NCBI GenBank assembly: GCA_963757335.1
Contig: CAVWRJ010000011.1
Span: 1 to 64,000 of the forward strand
Direction: 5' to 3'
Origin: DASQPA01 sp963757335
GTDB taxonomy: Bacteria; Acidobacteriota; Thermoanaerobaculia; Multivoradales; UBA5704
DNA: 64,000 bases
The position numbers and the translations under genes were made by a program. The notes beneath the pieces are model-generated. The model saw only the letters and a program-made list of their open reading frames with translations, was not told the origin of the DNA and did not search any database. Positions 43,276 through 52,524 of this stretch are shown in pieces. Each line of letters begins with the position of its first letter. Within the stretch, counting starts at the first letter, position 1.

Positions 43276-44004
43276 TCAAGCCTTCCCCGTCCGTTGCCGC
43301 ACGGCATCGTAGAGCACCGCCGCCGCCGCGGTCGAGATGTTGAGCGAGCCCACCTGGCCGCGCATGGGGAGGCCGATCAGGCGGTCGCAGATCCGGCGGG
43401 TGAGCGAACGGAGGCCCTTCTCCTCGCCACCGAAGCAGAGGACGACCTTCCCCTTGAGGTCGACCTCCCAGGGCGGGTCCCCCTCGGGGTCGGTACCGTA
43501 GATCCAGTACCCCTCTTCCTTCAGGCGTTCCAGGGTCTGCGCGGCGTTGACGATCCGCTCGATCAGCAGCCACTCGCTCGCACCGGCAGCGGTCTTCGCC
43601 ACGGTCGGCGAGACCGGCGCCGAGCCGCGGTCGCGGATCAGCACCTGCCCCACCCCGGCCCCCTCGCAGACCCGGAGCACGGCGCCCAGGTTGCGCGGAT
43701 CCTGGATGTCCTCCAAGAGCACCAGGAGCTCGGGGTCGCCCATCGACTCAGGGACGGCCAGCCTGCCTGCCGCGACTCCCGTCGACCCGCGCAGCTCGGC
43801 GGCGAGGCCGTTGTGAGCCGGGCCGGCGAGCTCGGTCAGCCGGCGTTCGGGGACGACCTCAAAGAGGAGCTGGTGCCGGCGGCAGAGGTCCAGGACCTCC
43901 TCCCGCCGGCGCCCGGTGCGGGAGGCGGCGACCAGGACTCGCACCACCTCGTGCGGGCGATGCCGCAGGGCCTCGCGGACGGGATGGTAGCCGTAGAGGA
44001 ACAT
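43276..44004 (-). CDS. rlmB: TrmH/RlmB-family 23S rRNA 2'-O-methyltransferase
   Basis: 242 residues. An N-terminal L30e-like substrate domain (LYGYHPVREALRHRP) and a SpoU knot domain with LEDIQDPRNLGAVLRVCEGAG, VLCFGGEEKGLR and the SAM-knot end LPMRGQVGSLNISTAAAAVLYD. RlmB methylates G2251 of 23S rRNA in E. coli; the family also includes tRNA enzymes, so the exact target is inferred. Directly downstream of frr and upstream of the tRNAs, in a translation operon. Confidence 0.9.
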   Translation of the reverse strand: MFLYGYHPVREALRHRPHEVVRVLVAASRTGRRREEVLDLCRRHQLLFEVVPERRLTELAGPAHNGLAAELRGSTGVAAGRLAVPESMGDPELLVLLEDIQDPRNLGAVLRVCEGAGVGQVLIRDRGSAPVSPTVAKTAAGASEWLLIERIVNAAQTLERLKEEGYWIYGTDPEGDPPWEVDLKGKVVLCFGGEEKGLRSLTRRICDRLIGLPMRGQVGSLNISTAAAAVLYDAVRQRTGKA

Positions 44005-44015
44005 GGCCCCCTCCC

Positions 44016-44570
44016 CTATACCTCCAGGATCTGCTGTTCCTTCCTCTGCAGACCGCCGTTGATGTCGGCGATGTAGTGGTCGTGGAGCTTCTGGACCTCG
44101 TCGAGGCCGCGGCGCTCGTCGTCCTGGCTGATCTCTTTGTCCTTCTCTTTCTTCTTGAGCTTGTCGTTGCCCTCGCGGCGGGCCTGGCGGACGGCGTTTC
44201 TGGCGTGCTCGGCCATGTCGTGCGCCTTCTTGACGATCTCCTTGCGCCGGTCCTCGGTGAGCTGGGGCACCGGGATGCGGATGACCTTGCCGTCCGAGGA
44301 GGGGTTCAACCCCAGGTCGGATTTGCGGATCGCCCGTTCGATCCCCGCGATCTGACTCGAATCGTAGGGCGCGGCGACGATCAGGCTGGCGTCGGGCACC
44401 GAGAGGTTGGCGACCTGGTTGAGCGGCACGGACGAGCCGTAGTAGTCGACGTGCACTCCGTCGAGCAGCTGTAACGACGCCCGCCCGGTGCGCAGGTGCT
44501 TGAGCTCCTGGTGGAGGTGCTCCACCGCGAGTTTCATCTGGGCTTCGACTTCACCGAACACTTCTTTCAT
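44016..44570 (-). CDS. frr: Ribosome recycling factor
   Basis: 184 residues, the usual ~185. Contains HLHQELKHLRTGRASLQLLD, the second domain with LNQVANLSVPDA, and PVPQLTEDRRKEIVKKAHD. Splits post-termination ribosomes with EF-G. Part of rplM-rpsI-rpsB-tsf-pyrH-frr-rlmB order; 15 bases after pyrH. Confidence 0.96.
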   Translation of the reverse strand: MKEVFGEVEAQMKLAVEHLHQELKHLRTGRASLQLLDGVHVDYYGSSVPLNQVANLSVPDASLIVAAPYDSSQIAGIERAIRKSDLGLNPSSDGKVIRIPVPQLTEDRRKEIVKKAHDMAEHARNAVRQARREGNDKLKKKEKDKEISQDDERRGLDEVQKLHDHYIADINGGLQRKEQQILEV

Positions 44571-44585
44571 CTTCCCTCCTCGGGT

Positions 44586-45328
44586 CTAGTTCCGTACCAC
44601 CGACCCGACGCGCTCGCCGGAGACCACCCGGAGGATGTTGCCGGGCGTCCCCAGGTTGAAGATCCCGATCGGGATGCCGTTGTCCCGGCAGAGGCTGATG
44701 GCCGCGGTGTCCATGATCTTCAAATCGCGCTCCAGCACCTGCTGGTAGGTGACCTCCGGCAGCAGGACCGCGTTCGGGTCCTTGCGCGGATCGGCGGTGT
44801 AGACCCCGTCGACCTTGGTCCCCTTGAGCAGGATCTCGGCGTGGATCTCGTTGGCGCGGAGAGCCGCTGCGCTGTCGGTCGTAAAGTAGGGGTTGCCGGT
44901 GCCGGCGGCGAAGATCACCGCCCGCCCCTTTTCCAGATGGCGCAGCGCCCGGCGGCGGATGAACGGCTCGGCCACCTCGCGGATGTCGATCGCCGTCTGC
45001 ACCCGGGTCTCGACGCCGCGCTTCTCCAGGGCGTCCTGGAGGGCCAGCGCGTTGATCACCGTGGCGAGCATCCCCATGTAGTCGCCGGTCACCCGGTCGA
45101 TGCCGCGGTGGCTCGCCGCCAGACCGCGGATGATGTTGCCACCGCCGACGACGATCGCCATCTGCACCTTCAAGAGGAGGTGCACCTCGCGGATCTCGTC
45201 GGCGATGGCCGATACCACCGCTTCGTCGATGCCGAACGGCTGAGAGCCCATGAGCGCCTCGCCGGAGAGCTTCAAGAGCACCCGGCGGAAAGCACAGGAC
45301 GCCGGGGGAGGCGCGATCGGCTCGGCCA

Positions 45329-45329
<1 letters not shown>
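44586..45329 (-). CDS. pyrH: UMP kinase
   Basis: 247 residues. Phosphorylates UMP to UDP with ATP. Motifs: LLKLSGEALMG near the start, GGGNIIRG, VTGDYMGMLATVINALALQD, and TDSAAALRANEIHAEILLKG, then GVYTADPRKDP. The ATG overlaps the tsf stop by one base (TAATG). Conserved tsf-pyrH-frr order. Confidence 0.96.
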
Positions 45330-45985
<656 letters not shown>

Positions 45986-46029
45986 ACGGCTTCCTCCTTC
46001 GGAACGCGATCCGCAACCGCAAGCTCGCG

Positions 46030-46130
46030 AATTTAGGTACGGCTCCGTTTGATCCTGCGGGCGGACTCCTTCGGGCGCTTCGCGCAGCCAGTCGCCCGTC
46101 CTCGGACCCAACGGAGCCCGTACCGAATTT
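46030..46130. repeat. REP-like palindromic element, copy 2
   Basis: 101 bp with ~26-base inverted ends: AATTTAGGTACGGCTCCGTT and its partner AACGGAGCCCGTACCGAATTT. Same interior as the copies at 28811 and 48003 with several substitutions. The ends carry paired changes (CTCCGTTTGATCC versus GGACCCAACGGAG), so the ability to fold is largely kept. It sits between rpsB and tsf. Confidence 0.88.
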
Positions 46131-46144
46131 TATTTCTCGTCGGC

Positions 46145-46182
46145 AAAAGAAAAGGTCAGCTCGACACGGGTTCGACTGACCT
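46145..46182 (-). terminator. Intrinsic terminator after rpsB
   Basis: On the minus strand AGGTCAGTCGA and TCGAGCTGACCT pair (one bulged base) around ACCCGTG, followed directly by TTTCTTTT. A good intrinsic terminator or attenuator between rpsB and tsf. Confidence 0.8.
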
Positions 46183-46240
46183 CTCCTCCGCCATCTGGGC
46201 GGCGCGCCCCTGGACCGTGGGTTCTCTCTCGGGAGATCCC

Positions 46241-47005
46241 CTAGGCGGGAGCGGCGCTCTCCATGCTGTCCTTGTCGGCCCCGTACGGCAACGGCGCGCC
46301 GCTCCCCATCATGGAGTCGTCGCTGCCCTTGCCGGAGCCCTCGATGTAGGCGTCGGCGATGCGCGACGCGAAGAGGCGGATGGCGCGGATCGCGTCGTCG
46401 TTGCCCGGGATCAGGTAGTCGACCATCTCGGGGTCGCAGTTGGTGTCGACGATGGCGATGACCGGGATCCCCAGCTTGTTGGCCTCGGAGACCGCGATGT
46501 ACTCCTTTTTGGGATCGACGACGAAGAGCGCGTCCGGCAGCTCTTCCATGTCGCGGATGCCCTCCAGGTTCTTCGACATCTTCTCGCGCTCGCGCTCTAA
46601 GCGCAGCCGCTCCTTCTTGGTGAGCGCGCCGCTCTCGTCGCCCAGCCGCACCTCGGCCTCCTTCATCCGCTCGATCGAGGCCCGGATGGTGACGAAGTTG
46701 GTGAGCGTGCCGCCCAACCAGCGGTTGGTGACGGAGAACTCGCCGCAGCGCCGCGCCTCCTCGGCGATCGCCTCCTGGGCCTGCCGCTTGGTCCCGACGA
46801 AGAGGATGCGCTTGCCCTCGCGCGCCATGTCCTCCACAAATTCCGCGACCTCCTGGAAGAGCTTGAGCGTCTTCTGCAGGTCGATGATGTAGATGCCATT
46901 GCGCTTACCGAAGATGTACGGTTTCATCTTCGGGTTCCAGCGCCGGGTCTGGTGGCCGAAGTGGACTCCGGCCTCCAGCAGTTCCTTCATCGTGACCTCT
47001 ACCAA
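46241..47005 (-). CDS. rpsB: Ribosomal protein uS2
   Basis: 254 residues. Signature MKELLEAGVHFGHQTRRWNPK at the start (first part), FVGTKRQAQEAIAEEA, RWLGGTLTNF and PGNDDAIRAIRLF. The ~30-residue C-terminal tail (SDDSMMGSGAPLPYGAD) is variable, as usual. 12 bases after rpsI. Confidence 0.97.
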   Translation of the reverse strand: MVEVTMKELLEAGVHFGHQTRRWNPKMKPYIFGKRNGIYIIDLQKTLKLFQEVAEFVEDMAREGKRILFVGTKRQAQEAIAEEARRCGEFSVTNRWLGGTLTNFVTIRASIERMKEAEVRLGDESGALTKKERLRLEREREKMSKNLEGIRDMEELPDALFVVDPKKEYIAVSEANKLGIPVIAIVDTNCDPEMVDYLIPGNDDAIRAIRLFASRIADAYIEGSGKGSDDSMMGSGAPLPYGADKDSMESAAPA

Positions 47006-47017
47006 GAGTCTCTCCTT

Positions 47018-47410
47018 CTAGCGCTTGCTGAACTGGAACCGAGCGCGGGCGCCCTTCTGGCCATACTTCTTGCGCTCCTTCTTGCGAGGGTCGCGCGTGA
47101 CCAGACCGGCGGACTTCAGGCGATCTCGGAGTTCAATGTTGTATTCCATCAGGGCCCGGGTAATGCCGTGGCGGATGGCACCCGCCTGACCGGCGCTGCC
47201 GCCGCCTTCGACGGTGGCGACGATATCGAACGTCTGCGTCGTCTCCGTCAACTCCAGGGGCTGCTTGATGACCATCTTCAGGACTTCGTTGGGAAAGTAG
47301 TCGTCCAGGGGGCGGTCGTTGACCCGCATCTCACCGGATCCGGGCCGCATGAAGACTCGCGCTGAGGCCGTTTTGCGGCGTCCGGTGCCGTAGTAATGGA
47401 CCTGGCTCAA
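47018..47410 (-). CDS. rpsI: Ribosomal protein uS9
   Basis: 130 residues, ending in the basic tail GQKGARARFQFSKR that reaches the ribosomal P site. Contains YYGTGRRKTASARVF and GGGSAGQAGAIRHGI. 24 bases after rplM, the usual gene pair. Confidence 0.97.
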   Translation of the reverse strand: MSQVHYYGTGRRKTASARVFMRPGSGEMRVNDRPLDDYFPNEVLKMVIKQPLELTETTQTFDIVATVEGGGSAGQAGAIRHGITRALMEYNIELRDRLKSAGLVTRDPRKKERKKYGQKGARARFQFSKR

Positions 47411-47434
47411 TCGATTCTCCTCGTTTCGAGATGT

Positions 47435-47878
47435 TTAGTACGCGGTGGTGGCGTCGAGCTCTTCGGGCTTCTGGGCCTGGTGCGGATGCTCGCCACCGGC
47501 GTACACCTTGAGCTTCTTGAGCTGCTGCCGGCCGAGCTTGTTCTTGGGCAGCATGCCCCAGACCGCCTTCTCGACGAGCTGCGCCGGCCGGCGCTGGCGC
47601 ATCTTGGCGGCGCTCTCGCTCTTCAAGCCGCCCGGGAAGCCCGTGTGCCGGTGATAGATCTTCTGCTCCTCTTTTTTGCCGGTCAAAACCGCCTTCTCGG
47701 CATTGAGGACGATGACGAAGTCACCGGTGTCGATGTGCGTCGCGTAGGTGGGCTTGTGCTTGCCGGTGAGCAGGCGAGCGACCACTGTCGAGAGCCGGCC
47801 GAGCGGAATTCCGGCCGCATCCACCACGAACCACCGATGCTCGATTTCCGCGAGCTTCGGACTGTAGGTCTTGATCAT
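47435..47878 (-). CDS. rplM: Ribosomal protein uL13
   Basis: 147 residues from the ATG at 47878, eight bases after GGAG. Contains WFVVDAAGIPLGRLSTVVAR, GDFVIVLNAEKAVLTGKK and the signature region AVWGMLPKNKLGRQQLKKLK with VYAGGEHPH. First gene of the translation operon. Confidence 0.97.
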   Translation of the reverse strand: MIKTYSPKLAEIEHRWFVVDAAGIPLGRLSTVVARLLTGKHKPTYATHIDTGDFVIVLNAEKAVLTGKKEEQKIYHRHTGFPGGLKSESAAKMRQRRPAQLVEKAVWGMLPKNKLGRQQLKKLKVYAGGEHPHQAQKPEELDATTAY

Positions 47879-47980
47879 CACAGATCTCCGTCGAACGGCC
47901 GAAACACAATCAGAGCGTGTCCCGCGTGAGGCGGGGCGCAAAGGACCTCAGATGGTAGGTCGAGAGCCTCCGCTTGTCAA

Positions 47981-48100
47981 GGGGGTGGGGCGTCTTAGCA
48001 CTGGGTCCGTTTGAACCTGCGGGCGGTCTCCTTCGGGCGCTCCGCGCAGCCAGTCGTCCGTCCTCGGATTCAAACGGACTGTCTAGGGGGTGGGGCGTCT
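47981..48100. repeat. REP-like palindromic element, copy 3, with 15-bp flanking direct repeats
   Basis: The element core (48005-48079) runs from GTCCGTTTGAACC to GGATTCAAACGGAC and matches copy 1 almost base for base. It is flanked by GGGGGTGGGGCGTCT at both 47981-47995 and 48086-48100, as if a target had been duplicated or a larger unit copied. It lies between the divergent rplM and ubiE, so it may affect both promoters. Confidence 0.85.
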
Positions 48101-48137
48101 CTCCAGTGGGGCCCTCCGCTGGTACACTCCGCTCGAC

Positions 48138-48899
48138 ATGGACAGCGTGCGCATCGACAAATCCGGCGGGGCCATCCGCGACATGTTCGCCGGGGTCGCG
48201 CCCCGCTACGATCTCCTCAACCACCTGCTGTCGGGGGCGCTCGACTTCGTCTGGCGACGGCGGGCGGCGGCGGTGCTCCGGGGGAAGGGGATGGCGGCGA
48301 CCGCTACCGCCGCTCCGGTGCTCGACCTCTGCTGCGGCACCGGCGACCAGGCGACGGCGGACGCCCGAGGCGGCCGGCTGGTGGCGGCGGCGGACTTCTG
48401 CGTCCCCATGCTCGCCATCGCCCGGCGGAAGTTCGGCGGCCAGGGCAAGCCCCGGCCGCAGGCCCTCGCCGCCGACGCCCTGGCCCTCCCCTTCCCCGAC
48501 CGCGCCTTCGGCGGCGCCACCGTCTCCTTCGGGCTTAGAAACGTCGCCGATCTGGACGCCGCTCTCCGCCAGCTCGCCAGGGTCCTGAAGCCCGGGAGCC
48601 GCCTCGTCGTCCTCGAGTTCGCCCTGCCGCGCCTCCGGCCGCTCCGCGCGCTCTACCTCTTCTACTTCCGCCGCCTGCTCCCCGGGATCGGCCGCCTGCT
48701 CTCGCCGCGGGGCTCGGCCTACAGCTACCTGCCGGAGTCGGTGCTCGAATTTCCCCAGCGCCAGGCCTTCCTCGACCGCATGGCCGTCGCCGGTTTCGCC
48801 GCCCTCGCCTGGGAGGACCTGGCGGCGGGCGCCGTCTGCCTCTATCAGGGCATCCGTCCCAGCGTCGCTCAGGACGCTCAGGAGAAGATCCCCGCATGA
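48138..48899 (+). CDS. ubiE: Menaquinone/ubiquinone C-methyltransferase
   Basis: 253 residues. SAM motif I VLDLCCGTGDQA (~60), motif FGLRNVADLDAALRQLARVL and the family ending with YSYLPESVLEFP and LYQGIRP. Methylates demethylmenaquinone (or the ubiquinone precursor); menaquinone is more likely in this group (menG). The stop overlaps folD as ATGA, so the two are co-translated. Confidence 0.92.
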   Translation: MDSVRIDKSGGAIRDMFAGVAPRYDLLNHLLSGALDFVWRRRAAAVLRGKGMAATATAAPVLDLCCGTGDQATADARGGRLVAAADFCVPMLAIARRKFGGQGKPRPQALAADALALPFPDRAFGGATVSFGLRNVADLDAALRQLARVLKPGSRLVVLEFALPRLRPLRALYLFYFRRLLPGIGRLLSPRGSAYSYLPESVLEFPQRQAFLDRMAVAGFAALAWEDLAAGAVCLYQGIRPSVAQDAQEKIPA

Positions 48900-49837
48900 C
48901 TCGAATCTTGGACGGCAGGCCGATCGCCGCCGCTCTCCGCGCCGAGGTGGCGGCCGGGGTGCGCGACCTCGTGGCGCGCGGCCTGCGCCCCCCCGGCCTG
49001 ACCGCCATCCTCGTCGGCGAGAACCCCGCCTCCCAGGTCTACGTGGGGAGCAAGATCAAGGCGTGCGGCGAGGCCGGGCTGGTGAGCCGCACCCTCCGGC
49101 TGCCGGCGACGACCGGCGAGGAGGAGCTCCTCGCCGTCGTCGACTTGGAGAACGCCGACCCCGCGGTGGACGGCATTCTCGTCCAGCTCCCGCTCCCCGC
49201 CGGGATCGACGAGCGGCGGGTGATCGACCGCATCTCCCCGGAAAAAGACGTCGACGGCTTCCACCCGGTGAACGTCGGCCGGCTCTGGCTCGACCAGCCG
49301 GGCTTCGTCTCGGCCACCCCGGCCGGCATCCTGGAGCTCCTCAGGCGTTCCAACATCCCGCTCGCCGGCCTCCATGCCGTCGTCGTGGGGCGGAGCGCCA
49401 TCGTCGGCAAACCGGTCTCGGCCCTCCTCCTTCGCGAGAGCTGCACGGTGACGATCTGCCACTCGAAGACCCGCGATCTGGCCGCCATCACCCGCCAGGC
49501 CGACCTCCTCGTCGCCGCCATCGGCCGGCCGGCCTTCCTCGGCGCCGAGCACGTCAAGGAGGGGGCGGTGGTGATCGACGTGGGGATCAACCGGGTTACC
49601 GAGCGGTCCGCAGTCGAGCGGCTCTTCCCCGGCGACGCGGCGCGCCTCGCCCAGCTCGAGAGCCGCGGCTCGACGATCGTCGGCGACGTCGACTTCACCC
49701 GCGTCGCTCCCCGGGCCGCCGCGATCACCCCGGTGCCGGGAGGGGTCGGGCTCTTGACCGTCGCCATGGTCCTCGTCAACACCCTGACCGCGGCCGAGCG
49801 CCGTCAGAATCTCCCCGATCTCCCCTCTTCCCCATAG
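48896..49837 (+). CDS. folD: Methylenetetrahydrofolate dehydrogenase/cyclohydrolase
   Basis: 313 residues. Active-site YVGSKIKACGEAG, LVQLPLP, KDVDGFHPVN, the NADP motif VVVGRSAIVGKP and TPVPGGVGLLTVAML-like end segment. Converts methylene-THF to formyl-THF. A C-terminal tail of ~12 residues is longer than usual. Second gene of a four-gene run ubiE-folD-coaE-ITPase. Confidence 0.95.
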   Translation: MTRILDGRPIAAALRAEVAAGVRDLVARGLRPPGLTAILVGENPASQVYVGSKIKACGEAGLVSRTLRLPATTGEEELLAVVDLENADPAVDGILVQLPLPAGIDERRVIDRISPEKDVDGFHPVNVGRLWLDQPGFVSATPAGILELLRRSNIPLAGLHAVVVGRSAIVGKPVSALLLRESCTVTICHSKTRDLAAITRQADLLVAAIGRPAFLGAEHVKEGAVVIDVGINRVTERSAVERLFPGDAARLAQLESRGSTIVGDVDFTRVAPRAAAITPVPGGVGLLTVAMVLVNTLTAAERRQNLPDLPSSP

Positions 49838-49850
49838 AAAGGATCGCCCC

Positions 49851-50459
49851 ATGGATCGAGCGCTCAAGGTCGGGTTGACCGGCGGTCTGGCGAGCGGCAA
49901 GTCGACGGTCGCCCGCTGGCTCGCCGAGGCGGGTTTCCGGGTGATCGACGCCGACCAGCTGGTGGCCGAGCTCTACGCCCCGGGCGCCCCGGGGGCCGAG
50001 GAGGTAAGGCGGCTCTTCGGCGACTCTGTCCTCGATCCCTCGGGGGCGGTCGACCATGCCCGGGTGGCGGAGCGGGTCTTCGCCGACCCCGAGGCCCGCC
50101 GCGCCCTGGAAGCGGCGGTCCACCCGCTCGTCCGCCAGCGCTTCGAGGAGCAGGCCGAGAAGACCGCGGGGGTCGTCATCCTCGAAGCGACGCTCCTCGT
50201 CGAGGCGGGCTACGGCCCGAGCTTCGACTGCATCGCGACGGTCGAGGCGCCGCCCGAGGAGCGCCTCGCCCGGGCGGTGGCGCGGGGGGTCCCCGAGGCC
50301 GACGCCCGCGCCCGGCTCCTCGCCCAGGGGGACGGCGCGGCGCGCCGCGCCGCGGCGGGCCGGGTGATCGACAACAGCTGCGACCTCGCCCACCTGCGCC
50401 GGCAGGTCGACGAGCTGGTCGACGAGCTGCGGGCGATCGAGGCCAGGCGGCAGAAGTGA
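49851..50459 (+). CDS. coaE: Dephospho-CoA kinase
   Basis: 202 residues. P-loop GLTGGLASGKSTVARWL, DADQLVAELY, and VVILEATLLVEAGY, then the lid with RARLLAQG. Last step of CoA synthesis. The stop overlaps the next start (GTGA), so translation is coupled. Confidence 0.95.
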   Translation: MDRALKVGLTGGLASGKSTVARWLAEAGFRVIDADQLVAELYAPGAPGAEEVRRLFGDSVLDPSGAVDHARVAERVFADPEARRALEAAVHPLVRQRFEEQAEKTAGVVILEATLLVEAGYGPSFDCIATVEAPPEERLARAVARGVPEADARARLLAQGDGAARRAAAGRVIDNSCDLAHLRRQVDELVDELRAIEARRQK

Positions 50460-51043
50460 AGGGGCCCGCCGGAGGTGCCGGGATCGCCGGGGGCGCCGGG
50501 TTCGTGCTGGTCTCCGGCAACCGGGGGAAGATCGCCGAGGCCCGCCGGGTGGTGGGGCCGGACCTGGCGGCGGTCGAGCTCGACCTGCCGGAGATCCAGT
50601 CGCTCGACCTCCTGGAGGTCCTCGCCGCCAAGGGCGAGGAGGCCTGGCGCCGGCTCGGCCGGCCCCTGGTCGTCGAGGAGGCGGGCCTCGGCCTCGCGGC
50701 CCTGAACGGCTTCCCCGGTCCCCTCGTCAAGTGGATGCTCGAAGCGGTGGGCGCGGAGGGCCTGGCGCGGACCGCCCTTAAGCTCGGAAATCCGGGCGCC
50801 ACCGCCCGCTGCGCCCTCCTCTACCGCGACGCCCAGCGCACCCTGATCGCCGAGGGGATCACCGAGGGTACCCTCGTCCTGCCGCCGCGCGGTCCCCACG
50901 GCTTCGGCTGGGACCCCGTCTTCCTCCCGGCAGGTGAGTCGCGCACCTTCGGCGAGCTCTCCGGCCCCGACAAAGACGCCCTCTCCCACCGCGGCCGGGC
51001 CTGGCGGGCGCTCCTCGAAAAGCTCGGTTCCACGGGTTTTTGA
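50456..51043 (+). CDS. ITPase-like XTP/dITP diphosphatase
   Basis: 195 residues from a GTG overlapping the coaE stop. Family motifs SGNRGKIAEARRV, GFGWDPVFLP, LSHRGRAW. The central motif is VEEAGLGLAALNGFPGPLVKW: the usual VED(S/T) acidic residue is Glu, and the PGPLVKWMLEAVGAEGL stretch resembles eukaryotic/archaeal ITPA more than bacterial RdgB. Removes non-canonical purine triphosphates. The final codons run straight into the 21-bp array. Confidence 0.88.
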   Translation: MKGPAGGAGIAGGAGFVLVSGNRGKIAEARRVVGPDLAAVELDLPEIQSLDLLEVLAAKGEEAWRRLGRPLVVEEAGLGLAALNGFPGPLVKWMLEAVGAEGLARTALKLGNPGATARCALLYRDAQRTLIAEGITEGTLVLPPRGPHGFGWDPVFLPAGESRTFGELSGPDKDALSHRGRAWRALLEKLGSTGF

Positions 51044-51440
51044 AGCTCCCGGACAGCTTTCGCAAGACTTTCCACGCCTTCCGGAAGACTTTCCACGGGT
51101 TTTAAATGACTTTTCACGAGTTTTAAAAGACTTTCCACGGGTTCCAGAAGACTTTTCAGGGGTTATGGAAGACTTTCCACGGCTTCCGGAAGACTTTCCA
51201 TGACTTCCTGAGGACTTTCGACGGCTTCCGGAGGACTTCCACGAGCTCCGGAAGACTTTCCACGAGGTCCGGAAGCTTCGAAAGCCCGTCCGGCAGCTGT
51301 CAAAAGCTGTCCGGAAGGCCCCAACGGCGTACGGAGGGCTCTCCGCGGGCTCCGGGAGCTCCCCAACGGCGTCCGGAAGAAGCTCCACTGCGTCCGGGAG
51401 GTTCCGCACGGTGTCCGGAGACGTTTCGCTGTCGATTCGG
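51043..51440. repeat. Second 21-bp-period tandem array
   Basis: About 18 units spaced 21 bases (GAC-type anchors at 51066, 51087, 51108, 51129, 51150, 51171, 51192, 51213, 51234, then 51254 after a 1-base loss, and on to ~51420). Consensus is close to TCCGGAAGACTTTCCACGG, a dyad GGAA-GACT-TTCC plus variable bases; the right third is more degenerate. It fills the whole gap between the convergent ITPase and ABC permease genes. All frames are open because of the period. Same architecture as 1-252, different sequence. Confidence 0.9.
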
Positions 51441-51453
51441 CCTTGACCGACCC

Positions 51454-52518
51454 CTAGCGCCAGCGGAAGATCTTGAGCGCGACGACGAAGCACACCAATC
51501 CCCAGGCGGCGACGATGGCGAGCTGCGGGGCCACCGCCGTCCAGGGGCGGGCTTCGTTCATCACCCCGCGCAGAGCGTCGTTGAGCGCGGTGAGCGGCAG
51601 GGCGCGGATGAACGGCAGGACCCTCTCCGGGAAGCGCTCGTAGGAGAAGAAGACCCCCGAAAGCAGCCACATCGGCATCATCACCAGGTTGGCGAGACCG
51701 CTCGCCCCCTCGATCGTGCTCACCCGCGAGGCGATGAGGAGGCCCATGCCGCAGAAGGACATGGCGCCGATAAAGCAGGTGACGAGCATGAGGAGGAGCG
51801 AGCCCCTGACCCCGACGCCGAAGAAGATCCAGCCGAAACCGACGAGCACGACGACCTCGACGAGGAGGAAACCCAGGCGCGCGAAGACCTGCGAGAGAAG
51901 ATAGTCGGTCTTCCGCATGGGGGTCGCGATCAGCCGCTTCAGGATCTTCCTGTTGCGCGCGGTGGTGATCGAGAAGGCGAAGCTCCAGATCCCGGTCCCC
52001 ATGAGGTTCATGCCGAGGAGCCCGGGGATGAGGAAGTCGATGTAGCGCGCCCCCCGCTCGGTGACCCGCTCCTCTTTGACCGCGATCCGGTCGGCCCGGC
52101 CCGCCGCCCGCTCCAGGGCGTCGCCGGCTTCGAGACGGGCGATCCGCGAGTCGGGCCGGGTCTCGTCGAAGCGGAAGACGACCGGCGGACCGGGGTCGAT
52201 CAGGAGCGAGATCCGGCCGGTGCGGAGGGCCTCCCGCCCGGCGGCGAGCGAGAAGCTCTTCGGCAGCAGCACCGGCGAGCGGGCGAGCGCCGCCGTCGCC
52301 GCAGACGAAGCGGCCACCGTGGCGGGGGTGGCGGAGGTGGCAGTGGACCCGACGACCCCGATGGGGATCTTGTCCGGCGGCTTCTCGCGGAAGGCGAAGC
52401 CGAGCGCGATGGCGAGCAGGAGCGGAAAGGCGAAGACCCAGAAGACCGCCTCCGGCTCGCGCAGGAACTCCCGCATCCGGCAGGAGGTGAGCTCGATTAA
52501 AGGGGCACGGGGGCGCAT
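51454..52518 (-). CDS. ABC-2 type transporter permease
   Basis: 354 residues. One N-terminal helix (VFWVFAFPLLLAIALGFAF), a ~130-residue extracytoplasmic domain, then five helices including FLIPGLLGMNLMGTGIW and GLANLVMMPMWLLSGVFFS. This is the ABC-2/DrrB-like exporter fold. 6 bases after its ATPase gene. Substrate unknown (drug, lipid or polysaccharide exporters share this fold). Confidence 0.9.
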   Translation of the reverse strand: MRPRAPLIELTSCRMREFLREPEAVFWVFAFPLLLAIALGFAFREKPPDKIPIGVVGSTATSATPATVAASSAATAALARSPVLLPKSFSLAAGREALRTGRISLLIDPGPPVVFRFDETRPDSRIARLEAGDALERAAGRADRIAVKEERVTERGARYIDFLIPGLLGMNLMGTGIWSFAFSITTARNRKILKRLIATPMRKTDYLLSQVFARLGFLLVEVVVLVGFGWIFFGVGVRGSLLLMLVTCFIGAMSFCGMGLLIASRVSTIEGASGLANLVMMPMWLLSGVFFSYERFPERVLPFIRALPLTALNDALRGVMNEARPWTAVAPQLAIVAAWGLVCFVVALKIFRWR

Positions 52519-52524
52519 GGCGGA

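Noticed and set aside
47974..48588. ORF starting in the REP-like element before ubiE
   Set aside because: Starts in a repeat and continues as an out-of-frame shadow of ubiE.
50821..51366. ORFs across the second array
   Set aside because: Same reason: all frames open through the repeat, partly antisense to the ITPase gene.
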